A stretch of DNA of 64,000 bases from Pedobacter foliorum (GTDB lineage: Bacteria > Bacteroidota > Bacteroidia > Sphingobacteriales > Sphingobacteriaceae): NCBI RefSeq assembly GCF_013266735.1, contig NZ_JABSNU010000007.1, positions 124,001 through 188,000 on the forward strand, written 5' to 3'. The notes beneath the pieces were generated by a model. The model was given only the letters and a program-made list of their open reading frames with translations, searched no databases and was not told the DNA's origin. Each line of letters starts with the position of its first letter. The first letter of the stretch is position 1. Made by a program: the position numbers and the translations under genes. Of this stretch, positions 35,793-43,182 are shown piece by piece.

Positions 35793-37070
35793 ATGAAACA
35801 GCTAATTTCATTTAAAACAGTTATTGCACTGCTTGTTTTAACGCAACACCTATATGCGCAGGATTGCCAGTCGGCAAAAGACCTCGAAAATCTTCAGGGA
35901 AAACTAATAGATGCTGCCCATTTTGAATGGCCTCAGCAAAAGTCAAACTGGTTAGACGAGTTGGGTACTGCGGCTAATAGATCTGCTGCTTATGCGGTAC
36001 TTACAAAAATAGAAACGCTCGAAAAACAAAGCCGAGCCAATTATAATCTTAAAGGCTGTGTTCTCAAAACTTCCTTTTCGGGCAAGGTATTAACTACCAT
36101 AGCTAACAAATATCCATTGGCAATTTATGACCTTAACATGGGTTGCTATGAATACATCTGTATCAAAAATAAGTTAATGGTAAATAGTGAATACGAAAAT
36201 GTTTTTAGAGCCTATGTAAACCATTATACAGGAATAGAAAATGCTTTTTCCTTTCCCGATGAAGCTTACTATTATGAAACACCCAAAAAATATAATGGAA
36301 AGTATATCGCATTATATAATTTCATAAAAATGGATACCTCTAAAAACACCAACTTTGATCCAGGCTTTTTTCAGGATATTCCAGAAGCGGGTGTAAAACA
36401 AGGCAACCGGAGTGTATATATGACCCGTCATTGGTATTGTACAAAACCAGGCGCTTTAGTGTATGTACCAGTTACACGTAAAGAATACCTCGAAGCACTG
36501 CTGGTTTATTATGAAAGAGAAAAACTTTTAATAGCCGATAAAATAAAGGAGATTGAAATTGAATGCGCAGGGGTGATGAAAGACCCTCAAAAGTATCCTC
36601 AGTTGTATGAAAATGGCAAAAAAAACCTTGTGGTTAGAAAAGCCAAATATCCCGATTGGCAACATAAAATAGAAACAAAAAAGGCCATTGTACTAAAAGT
36701 ACTGAAAGAAAACACCGTATCCTGGTTGGCGCAAGCTGCAATAGTGAAACCTAAAGCTGAAACCTTCTCCTGGAAAAGCAGCTATGGTTCAGGCCCGAAT
36801 GATAATGTGTGGATTGATACCTATAATGCCGACACTAAGGAGGATGCCCAAAAAACCGGTTCATTTACTTTTAGCGGTTTTTGGGACAATAAAGGAGGCG
36901 TAATGCTAAATAAGTATAATCCAGACTATTTTAAAGGAGCTGAGAAAAATCCGGCAAAGCCTTTTATGATAGAGCTTACCTACAGGTATGTAAAAACTCC
37001 ACTTGGCCAAAGTCTTGTCGAAAATTTCACAGAAAATTTTGATTTTGATGCCCTGAGAAACATGCTATAA
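35793..37070 (+). CDS. large exported protein, cassette gene D2
   Basis: Exported protein of 425 residues, signal peptide ending HLYAQ, paralogous to D1. Conserved blocks are YVPVTRKEYLEALLVYYEREK, the helical stretch after it, SWLAQAAIV, a GSFTFSGFWDNKGG segment (D1: GNFYFTEFYTGSEG) and the ending FDFDALRNML. The N-terminal halves align poorly. Unlike D1 it has no promoter of its own and is inside the eight-gene unit. No family is recognised. Because B-C-D exist twice in the regulon, a complex of these proteins is plausible but unproven. Confidence 0.8.
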   Translation: MKQLISFKTVIALLVLTQHLYAQDCQSAKDLENLQGKLIDAAHFEWPQQKSNWLDELGTAANRSAAYAVLTKIETLEKQSRANYNLKGCVLKTSFSGKVLTTIANKYPLAIYDLNMGCYEYICIKNKLMVNSEYENVFRAYVNHYTGIENAFSFPDEAYYYETPKKYNGKYIALYNFIKMDTSKNTNFDPGFFQDIPEAGVKQGNRSVYMTRHWYCTKPGALVYVPVTRKEYLEALLVYYEREKLLIADKIKEIEIECAGVMKDPQKYPQLYENGKKNLVVRKAKYPDWQHKIETKKAIVLKVLKENTVSWLAQAAIVKPKAETFSWKSSYGSGPNDNVWIDTYNADTKEDAQKTGSFTFSGFWDNKGGVMLNKYNPDYFKGAEKNPAKPFMIELTYRYVKTPLGQSLVENFTENFDFDALRNML

Positions 37071-37094
37071 AATTTACACTATAAAATCCTGACC

Positions 37095-37565
37095 ATGAAA
37101 AAAATCATTTCCATCTTAGGCTCATTGCTGTTTATAACAGCAGTTAAAGCGCAAACCGTTGTAAAAAAAGAAACAACAAATCCAGGCAGTAGTCAAACAA
37201 CCAGCACCGCTACTTCATCAAAAGATCCCAAGGCTTCACATACTGACCTTAAAGCAGAAGAGGCTAAAAAAGCTGCGGAAGAAAGAGCCGCGAAAGATGC
37301 AAAAATTGCCCATCAGGTTGACCCCAAAACACTCCCTGCAAAAGATCCGAAGGCCGCACATACTAACCCTAAAGTAGAAGCAGCTCAAAAATCAGCAGCA
37401 GAAAGAGCAGCGAAAGATGCAAAAATTGCGCAACAGGTTAATCCTAAAACAATCCCTGCAAAAGATCCGAAAGTCGCACATGCTGATCCTAAAGTTGAAG
37501 CAGCTCAAAAAGCAGCAGCAGAAAGAGCTGCCAAAAATGCGAACACACAGCAAAAAGGGAACTAA
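37095..37565 (+). CDS. exported lysine-rich protein with three 40-residue repeats
   Basis: A 156-residue exported protein (signal peptide MKKIISILGSLLFITAVKAQ). From residue 43 it consists of three tandem repeats of 40, 40 and about 34 residues. Each opens KDPK.(S/A)H and holds an alanine/lysine/glutamate-rich helical run with ERAAKDAKIA, and the full units close DPKTLPA or NPKTIPA. The composition is extreme: Lys, Ala, Glu and Pro dominate. Its stop codon overlaps the next start (TAATG), coupling it to the first of two SET-domain genes, so it may be their methylation substrate. That link is inference from gene order and lysine content. Confidence 0.8.
   Translation: MKKIISILGSLLFITAVKAQTVVKKETTNPGSSQTTSTATSSKDPKASHTDLKAEEAKKAAEERAAKDAKIAHQVDPKTLPAKDPKAAHTNPKVEAAQKSAAERAAKDAKIAQQVNPKTIPAKDPKVAHADPKVEAAQKAAAERAAKNANTQQKGN
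37221..37562 (+). repeat. three tandem 120-bp coding repeats
   Basis: Units begin at 37221, 37341 and 37461, each with AAAGATCC. The first two are full 120-bp units and the third stops after 102 bp at the gene end. They keep the reading frame and differ mainly at third positions, so both DNA duplication and protein-level selection are visible. Confidence 0.88.
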
Positions 37566-37978
37566 TGTGGTTTAATGTAAAGATTCAGCAACCACTGCAC
37601 ATTGAAGTAAGAGAAAGCCAACTTCATGGTAGGGGTGTATTTGCCAAAAGCAAAATAATAAAAGGGAGCCTTATAGAACAGGCTCCCATTATTTTTTTAT
37701 CTCCTCAGGAAAAGGAAATATTGCGGTTTACCAAGCTCTTTAATTATTATTTCTTACTAGATAACCTAGAAAACCCTGCAGCATTTAGTTTTGGCTATGC
37801 TTCGTTTTACAATCATTCTCCAGAAGCAAATGCCTTTTATACATTTTCAGGAAAGAGAAATACCATTAATATCTACGCTTACAAAACCATTGAACCGGAT
37901 TGCGAAATAACCATTAACTACAATGGCAGGCTAGGTGATAATAGTGAAGTCTATTTTCCTAATTCGGATGAATCATGA
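37565..37978 (+). CDS. SET-domain protein, putative protein-lysine methyltransferase 1
   Basis: A compact 137-residue SET domain with no other module and no signal peptide, so cytoplasmic. SET landmarks: GRGVFA (22-27, SAM contact), NHSPEAN (83-89, the NHxxxPN motif) and EITINYNG (114-121, with the catalytic-type tyrosine). No post-SET cysteine cluster. SET enzymes transfer methyl groups from SAM to protein lysines; bacterial examples are mostly uncharacterised. The start overlaps the stop of the Lys-rich repeat gene by one base and its end overlaps the second SET gene by four (ATGA), so all three are translationally coupled. Activity is inferred. Confidence 0.86.
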   Translation: MWFNVKIQQPLHIEVRESQLHGRGVFAKSKIIKGSLIEQAPIIFLSPQEKEILRFTKLFNYYFLLDNLENPAAFSFGYASFYNHSPEANAFYTFSGKRNTINIYAYKTIEPDCEITINYNGRLGDNSEVYFPNSDES

Positions 37979-38373
37979 ATAGACAGTTGTACTTAAAAAC
38001 AGTAAAGGGAAAGGGCAGGGGTGTTTTTTGTAATACAGACATTGCTGAAGGAGAAGTTATAGAATCATGTCCTGTTGTTATTATTCCTGCTGAAGAATTT
38101 TCTGCACTAAGTACCACAGCTCTTATGGATTATAGCTTTTATTTTAATAAGGAGGATAATACATTGTCTTTAGCCATGGGTTTTGGTTCAATTTATAACC
38201 ACATGCAATATCCCAATGCCGTATATCTACTCGACAGAGAGAATAGACAAATGATATTTACTGCTCACGAAAATATCAAGGCACATACCGAAATATGTAT
38301 TAATTATGGTGGTGCGTACGGTATAGATTACAGTAAATGGTTTGTAGATAGGGACATTATTCCGTTTGGATAA
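37975..38373 (+). CDS. SET-domain protein, putative protein-lysine methyltransferase 2
   Basis: A 132-residue second SET domain directly coupled to the first (ATGA overlap). Motifs: GKGRGVFCN (12-20), YNHMQYPN (74-81) and EICINYGG (106-113, tyrosine kept). The two SET proteins are clearly related but diverged, so they could act as a heterodimer or on different lysines. No signal peptide; cytoplasmic action would have to occur before export of any partner. It is the last gene of the unit from promoter 4, and promoter 5 begins 3 bp after its stop. Confidence 0.86.
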   Translation: MNRQLYLKTVKGKGRGVFCNTDIAEGEVIESCPVVIIPAEEFSALSTTALMDYSFYFNKEDNTLSLAMGFGSIYNHMQYPNAVYLLDRENRQMIFTAHENIKAHTEICINYGGAYGIDYSKWFVDRDIIPFG

Positions 38374-38375
38374 AA

Positions 38376-38424
38376 AATCATCTTTTTTAATGATTGACCT
38401 ACATGTATTTCTAGGCTACTTTTA
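38376..38424 (+). promoter_or_regulatory. regulon promoter 5: small exported helical protein
   Basis: Perfect inverted repeat AATCAT-N8-ATGATT (38376-38395, spacer CTTTTTTA as at promoter 2), 21 bp, then -7 box TACTTTTA (38417-38424), 19 nt before the ATG at 38444. Confidence 0.82.
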
Positions 38425-38443
38425 TTAGAAAAAAAGTAAAACT

Positions 38444-38755
38444 ATGAAAAAAATTATTTTTATCCTCTTCCTTACCCTTGGTATAGGAGGGATAGCGCAA
38501 GCACAGATCTTTAGTAAACTGAAGGCAAAAACAAAAACTGCTGTAGGGAATTCGGTTGACCGATCAACAGACAAAGTTGTGGATAAGGCGGTAAATAAAA
38601 CCGCTGACGGTGTTACCGACAAAGCATTAAATAAGGCCAGTGAAAAACTGAATAATTTATTCAGAAAGAAAAATAAGAAACGTACCGATACCATACCACC
38701 TACTGTTCCCGATTCAAACAAAACTGCAATCGGATCCGAAAATCAGAACAAATAA
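38444..38755 (+). CDS. small exported Lys/Asp-rich helical protein
   Basis: A 103-residue exported protein (signal peptide MKKIIFILFLTLGIGGIAQA). The mature part is one long amphipathic helix with short repeats (VDRSTDKVVDKAVNKTADGVTDKALNKASEKL, quoted as VDRSTDKVVDKA then DGVTDKALNKA), then a basic RKKNKKR run and a disordered tail. Such VDKA/TDKA repeats occur in small envelope proteins of Bacteroidota with no known function. It has its own copy of the regulon promoter and is closed by a strong terminator at 38831, so it can be expressed alone, perhaps as the most abundant product of the regulon. Confidence 0.78.
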   Translation: MKKIIFILFLTLGIGGIAQAQIFSKLKAKTKTAVGNSVDRSTDKVVDKAVNKTADGVTDKALNKASEKLNNLFRKKNKKRTDTIPPTVPDSNKTAIGSENQNK

Positions 38756-38830
38756 GCTTACACTACTAAACAACCTTTACAGAGCCTAAAACGGTGTTTG
38801 AAATAGACAACTATTTTCTCGGCTACAGCT

Positions 38831-38884
38831 AAAATGAAGAAAGCCCAGGGTTCATTTTTTAACCCTGGGCTTTCTTCATTTTTT
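38831..38884. terminator. bidirectional terminator between the regulon and a GH29 gene
   Basis: Perfect 22-bp stem (38831-38852 with 38861-38882) around an 8-nt loop, flanked by T runs on the plus side and complementary A runs on the other. It separates the convergent small-protein gene and the fucosidase gene at 38923. Confidence 0.92.
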
Positions 38885-38922
38885 AGATTGATCAAGACCG
38901 TTTGAACTTGCAAAATATTGGT

Positions 38923-40578
38923 TTATGAAATTTTGAATACCAGCGCATAACTCAGTTTCGACTTTACACCCGGAACCTTAATCGCCAGTCCCTCCGTTGT
39001 TTGTTGAAAATTCAATATAGCTCCTGTTCCTAGCAGCTTTACTTTTTTTATGGCTTTCGCATACAGGAGACCTCCTTTTGCAAGGCTTTTTATGTTGATT
39101 TTTCCGTCCTCCGGCCAACCAAGTACCGTCGCATACAAATCATCTCCTTTAGCGGTAAATCTGACATCTTTGGATTCAAAAGGTTTTCCTTTGCCTTCGT
39201 TAAATCCGGGGCCGCTTAGTGGGGCAACATTTTCTATTGCAGGTCCTTCTCCGAAGATTTTCCAGGGTTTAGTCGCATAAATTGCCTCACTGTTGATTTT
39301 CATCCATTCTCCTATTTCCTCTACTACAGCGAGCTCATCAGAATCAATGGTTCCATCACCTCGTACAGGTATATTCAGCAACAAATTACCGTTTTTGCTG
39401 ACTACATCCAAGAGGGTATGAATTACGGTTTTAGCCGATTTGTAATGGTGATTGTCAAAAATTCTCCGGTCATAATGCCAGGCGCCGATACAGGTATCCG
39501 TCTGCCAGGTATATGGTTCGATCTCATTGCTTTGCCCGCGTTCGATGTCCCAGATCATGCACTTACGTTGCTGTTCATCTAAAATCTTACCATTGATGAC
39601 AGCGGTAACTTTGCCATTCTTCTTTATGCTTTTGTTATACAGGTGGGCGGCAATCCTTAGTCCGGCATCGCTGATTGGCCACAATGGCAAGACCGTATCG
39701 TCAAAATAGACCAATTCAGGGTTGTATTTATCAATAAGATCTATGGTTCTGTTGTAAAACTTCTCAATATACTCCTTTGAAGGTTCTGCCACTCCGTTAC
39801 CCCAGCTCCACTGGCTATGTATGGTGCTGTTGTTTTCACTGTTTTTGCTCATTGGGTGGTTCTGTGCATATAAATCCTGTGGATCTTTTCCTTCCCACCA
39901 CGTGCCTTTACCATCTTCTGTTTTGACTTTTCCATCATAGGGAATACCTGCCTTTGGACCCTGTTTGTCTGTTCGCTGAGCAGTCTCCATCCAGCTCCAT
40001 GCATGTGCTGCATGAACGCTTACCCCAAATGGCAATTGATATTTTTTTGCAGCTTTGGCCCAGCCGCCGATGAGGTCTTTTTTGGGCCCCATATTCACAG
40101 AATTCCATTCCTGGTATTTACTGTCGTAAAGATCCATGTTGTCGTGGTGATTGGCCAGGGCGACGAAATATTGTGCTCCTGCCTTTTTGTAGAGTGCAAC
40201 CAGGTAGTCAGGGTCCCACTTTTCAGCTTTCCACTTATGGATGACGTCCTTAAATCCAAATTCGCTTGGATGTCCGTACTTTTCCACATGATAGTTGTAC
40301 TGATCAGAACCCTCTTCATACATTCCTCGGGCATACCAGTCGCCGCGTTCAGGTTCACACTGCGGACCCCAGTGAGCCCAAATGCCAAACTTGGCATCTT
40401 TGTACCATTGGGGAACGACGTATTTTTTAAGAGAATCCCAGGTCGGCGAAAAAGGCACCTTGGTGAATTCCTTACTTCCCGTAGGATCTAAAATATAAAT
40501 GGTCGCAGCTATTGATTTAGATAGAGCCATTGCTGGAATAACAGTTGCAAGCCCTTTAATCAGATTTCTTCTTTTCAT
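38923..40578 (-). CDS. GH29 alpha-L-fucosidase, Tat-exported
   Basis: A 551-residue glycosidase removing alpha-L-fucose. It starts with a twin-arginine-type signal (MKRRNLIKGLATVIPAMALS), suggesting export in folded form. GH29 landmarks: KFGIWAHWGPQCEPERGDWY (63-82), ANHHDNMDLYDS (142-153) and the nucleophile Asp293 in ELVYFDDTVLPLW. The C-terminal domain (from about 430) is a beta-sandwich ending YALVFKIS. It differs in length, signal type and nucleophile context from the GH29 at 14486. It converges on the regulon's last gene across the terminator. Confidence 0.92.
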   Translation of the reverse strand: MKRRNLIKGLATVIPAMALSKSIAATIYILDPTGSKEFTKVPFSPTWDSLKKYVVPQWYKDAKFGIWAHWGPQCEPERGDWYARGMYEEGSDQYNYHVEKYGHPSEFGFKDVIHKWKAEKWDPDYLVALYKKAGAQYFVALANHHDNMDLYDSKYQEWNSVNMGPKKDLIGGWAKAAKKYQLPFGVSVHAAHAWSWMETAQRTDKQGPKAGIPYDGKVKTEDGKGTWWEGKDPQDLYAQNHPMSKNSENNSTIHSQWSWGNGVAEPSKEYIEKFYNRTIDLIDKYNPELVYFDDTVLPLWPISDAGLRIAAHLYNKSIKKNGKVTAVINGKILDEQQRKCMIWDIERGQSNEIEPYTWQTDTCIGAWHYDRRIFDNHHYKSAKTVIHTLLDVVSKNGNLLLNIPVRGDGTIDSDELAVVEEIGEWMKINSEAIYATKPWKIFGEGPAIENVAPLSGPGFNEGKGKPFESKDVRFTAKGDDLYATVLGWPEDGKINIKSLAKGGLLYAKAIKKVKLLGTGAILNFQQTTEGLAIKVPGVKSKLSYALVFKIS

Positions 40579-40783
40579 AAGATTTGGTCAATAATGGTTA
40601 TTCAAAAGAAGCAATTTAAAAGCTTGCTTCATCAAGCATGTTTATCCATTTCATAAGCTATATTAACTTATTTTTGTTTTAACAGCTATCTTACAGCTAT
40701 TATCACATATACCAGAAGGGTTAATATTAAATAGATTGTATTGGAAAATAGCACCAAGCACAATAAAAGCCCATTTCCTACGC

Positions 40784-40791
40784 TATATTTG
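40784..40791 (+). promoter_or_regulatory. consensus -7 box abutting a small gene
   Basis: TATATTTG matches TAnnTTTG exactly and ends 4 nt before the ATG at 40796. Either the mRNA is leaderless or translation starts at the in-frame ATG 40808. Confidence 0.6.
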
Positions 40792-40795
40792 CATT

Positions 40796-41026
40796 ATGAA
40801 TTTACAAATGCGCATCACTTTTGATGAAAAAGACTATACCTATGTTGTTTTAACGAAGGGCATAACAAGAGAAACCAATGCAATCCGGATTAACCTGAAA
40901 GACATGGAATATGAGCTTGCCTGCAACTCAAAAGGAGATTGGGATGCTGTTGATGCTACTGTAAACGATCATCCTGAATTACTTAAAGCTATAGGAAGAA
41001 ACATCAAACTTCGGTATCGGTTGTAA
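40796..41026 (+). CDS. small conserved-looking protein of unknown function
   Basis: A 76-residue soluble protein, or 72 if started at ATG 40808, which the promoter position also allows. The fold appears alpha-beta: ITFDEKDYTYVVLTKG, then NAIRINLKDMEYELAC, then DHPELLKAIGRNIKLRY. No signal peptide, no cysteine motif, no recognised family. It stands alone between the Tat-type fucosidase gene (divergent) and the methyltransferase gene. Confidence 0.65.
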   Translation: MNLQMRITFDEKDYTYVVLTKGITRETNAIRINLKDMEYELACNSKGDWDAVDATVNDHPELLKAIGRNIKLRYRL

Positions 41027-41221
41027 ATAAAACGATATCATTTCGCCGGCTCTGGATAAGAATTTTAGGTTTCCACAACAGGCTCACTTAAGATAGTCCT
41101 CAATTTTTCAGATGCAGTCTTATTAAAGTCGGAGAGGTAGATTTCGTGGCTGTTCTTATTTTTTATCCAAAAAAAATCTGACTACTGACAACGCAATGGC
41201 AGTCTCTTAAATTAATTAAGA

Positions 41222-41229
41222 TACATTTG
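41222..41229 (+). promoter_or_regulatory. candidate -7 box for the methyltransferase gene
   Basis: TACATTTG matches TAnnTTTG exactly and lies 66 nt before ATG 41296. No clear -33 box is seen. Confidence 0.4.
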
Positions 41230-41295
41230 TTCATCAATCGTTGGAATGCATATAGGTCAGTATGGTTCCAAAAAGGGGCGACATCAGTTTAAAAT

Positions 41296-41919
41296 ATGAA
41301 AGAGGTCTGGTTACAAAAGTGGGAAGAGCGCTATGGGCAGGATGAATTTGCCTACGGTATCGCACCAAATAATTATTTAAAATCGCAGCTGGAAAAGTTG
41401 GAGCCTGGTAAAATCCTGTTTGCTGCGGAAGGAGAGGGCAGGAATGCAGTTTTTGCTGCAGGTCTTGGCTGGAAGGTTGCTGCTTTTGATATTAGCATTG
41501 AAGGGAAGAGAAAAGCGATGTCACTTGCAGAAGCAAATCATGTAGAGATCGACTATCAGATTGGTTTTCTACCGGATCTGGGATATACAGAAGCGCATTT
41601 TGATGCCATAGCACTAATCTATGCCCATTTCCCTGCTGATATAAAGTCTGCATATCACGAGCTATTAAGCGAAAAATTGCGCAAGGGAGGTCACGTTATA
41701 TTTGAAGCTTTCAGCAAAAATCACCTCAGCTATCTTGCGAAAAACAAGGATGTGGGTGGTCCCACAGATGCCGATATGCTGTTTTCAATTGAGGAAATTA
41801 AGAATGACTTCATTGATTTTGAAATCCTCGAATTAGCTGAAGTTGAAGTTCAGCTCAGTGAGGGGCTTTATCATAATGGAACTGGTTCTGTGATCAGGTT
41901 TCTGGGCAGAAAAAAATAG
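41296..41919 (+). CDS. class I SAM-dependent methyltransferase (TehB/TPMT-like)
   Basis: Cytoplasmic 207-residue methyltransferase. The Rossmann motif I is [20 protein letters not shown] (39-58), motif II AAFDIS (65-70), motif [13 protein letters not shown], and motif [13 protein letters not shown]. The [18 protein letters not shown] opening is typical of the TehB/thiopurine-methyltransferase-like group, which methylates small molecules or oxyanions. Substrate unknown. Next to an unrelated small gene 40 bp downstream; no operon logic is apparent. Confidence 0.88.
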   Translation: MKEVWLQKWEERYGQDEFAYGIAPNNYLKSQLEKLEPGKILFAAEGEGRNAVFAAGLGWKVAAFDISIEGKRKAMSLAEANHVEIDYQIGFLPDLGYTEAHFDAIALIYAHFPADIKSAYHELLSEKLRKGGHVIFEAFSKNHLSYLAKNKDVGGPTDADMLFSIEEIKNDFIDFEILELAEVEVQLSEGLYHNGTGSVIRFLGRKK

Positions 41920-41959
41920 TCAACCAGCATTTATTTGTAATTTTAAACCAAGATAAAAC

Positions 41960-42325
41960 ATGAAGCCAAACGAATTAAGGATAGGGAATTACGTTACTCA
42001 GAATACAAGGATCTATACCGTAAACACTGGGTTGGACATTGACACTAGTGAAATTCTCGAACCAATTTTATTGACCTCAGATTGGCTGGTGAACACGTTT
42101 GGCTTTAAGGACAAAGGTGGTGGTTACTTTCAACACCCGGATTACAATTTCTTCTTATACCATATTGAAGAAGATCAGTATTTTGAATGCTACAAGCAGG
42201 TTCCGGCAAATGATGATACAGGTGATTTTAAAACATTACAGCATGTTCATAAATTGCAAAACCTGTTTTTTGAGCTGTTTGATGAGGAATTAACGAATAT
42301 TCAAAGTCAGGTTGATCAAGGTTAA
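41960..42325 (+). CDS. small hypothetical protein, phage-gene-like
   Basis: A 121-residue cytoplasmic protein. The opening MKPNELRIGNYVTQNTRI is a pattern I associate with short proteins common in Bacteroidota genomes and their prophages; the rest (LTSDWLVNTFGFKDKGGGYFQHPDYNFFLYH, here in parts: DWLVNTFGF, then HPDYNFFLYH) shows a beta-rich fold. No function is known. A -7-like TAATTTTA lies at 41938-41945, 14 nt before the ATG. It converges on the SRPBCC gene with a 13-bp gap. Confidence 0.75.
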   Translation: MKPNELRIGNYVTQNTRIYTVNTGLDIDTSEILEPILLTSDWLVNTFGFKDKGGGYFQHPDYNFFLYHIEEDQYFECYKQVPANDDTGDFKTLQHVHKLQNLFFELFDEELTNIQSQVDQG

Positions 42326-42338
42326 TGCCCTAAGTGAA

Positions 42339-42791
42339 TTATACCGCCCTAAGGGTGTATTGCTTAAATAATTCCAGCGTGACCTCCCAGTAAAACACAA
42401 GATGCCTGTAGATAATCTCCGTTGGGAAATTACTCAGCGTGAGTGTTAATATGGTCTGATCTTCATTTGGCACTAAGGCAAATGTGATCAGAGAATAATT
42501 TTGGTGCAGATCTGGTAGTCCCGACAATGAGCTCAAATGACTATATTGAAGCAAGCGTTCAGGTTCATATTTTAAAACTATCCCTTTATTCTCAAATCCC
42601 TTCTTGTAGGCATCTGGCTCAATTTGAATGGTGATTGAATTTCCAATTCCCCAATCGGTGAGGATCACAATTTCGGAATCAAACATCCACTGTTGCATAA
42701 GCTTAACGTTTGTGAGTGCTTCCCATACTGCCGTAGGGCTGGCATGGATGTCAATTGTCTTATTAAATACCTGATCGTAGAATACTTGCAT
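42339..42791 (-). CDS. SRPBCC-fold protein, AHSA1-like
   Basis: A 150-residue START/SRPBCC-fold protein. The pattern NKTIDIHASPTAVWEALTNVKLMQQWM followed by a short beta segment and the C-terminal helix (WEVTLELFKQYTL) is typical of the AHSA1-like branch; quoted motifs are IDIHASPTAVWEALTN and LMQQWM. Such proteins bind hydrophobic ligands or act as small stress-related factors; nothing here tells which. It is transcribed alone and ends next to the small gene on the other strand. Confidence 0.85.
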   Translation of the reverse strand: MQVFYDQVFNKTIDIHASPTAVWEALTNVKLMQQWMFDSEIVILTDWGIGNSITIQIEPDAYKKGFENKGIVLKYEPERLLQYSHLSSLSGLPDLHQNYSLITFALVPNEDQTILTLTLSNFPTEIIYRHLVFYWEVTLELFKQYTLRAV

Positions 42792-43182
42792 AGCCTGAAT
42801 CCATCAACACCTTCGCTACCTAAAATTGGCAAAAAGGGAAGGATCAAAAATACATATTGTATTCAAATTTCGGAATGATCATAACCTGTAGTTGTAAACT
42901 GAACAAACTGAACTTGGCAATAAGGAAAATATTGTTTTATATTAGTCAATGAGAGCGTTAATTAAGCGGGATGTTCGCACCAAGCGATGCCCGCTTTACT
43001 TTTTATCGTGCAACATGATCCGCATCAGCTACTGTCAGCACTTGTTCGAACCTGGTATTAAGGAGAAATGATAAAACGTACAACATTACAATAAAAGGGT
43101 TTTATCCAAAAAATGTGAAAATATTTTAACCCTTCCTCTCCACTTGTCCGTCTTACTACAAGATCATCCCAAACGAACTCGT
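42792..43182. other. intergenic region before the FecR gene, no sigma-factor gene
   Basis: About 390 bp upstream of the FecR gene, where an ECF sigma-factor gene would normally lie, contain no frame of suitable length on either strand. The only structure is a hairpin (AAGCGGG at 42964-42970 pairing with CCCGCTT at 42990-42996, plus TCGC/GCGA inside) followed by a T-rich stretch, possibly an attenuator or the terminator of a lost gene. Confidence 0.5.

Noticed and set aside
37221..37562. Regularly spaced 120-bp repeats, considered as a CRISPR-like or intergenic repeat array
   Set aside because: The units are contiguous without spacers, keep the reading frame and encode an exported protein, so they are coding tandem repeats.
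38425..38721. Minus-strand frame across the small exported helical protein gene
   Set aside because: The plus-strand gene has a signal peptide and its own regulon promoter, while the minus frame is rich in Phe/Leu/Ser as expected for antisense of Lys/Asp codons.
42964..42996. GC-rich hairpin upstream of FecR, considered as a terminator
   Set aside because: No plus-strand gene ends nearby and the T run is interrupted, so it is mentioned only as a possible attenuator or remnant.
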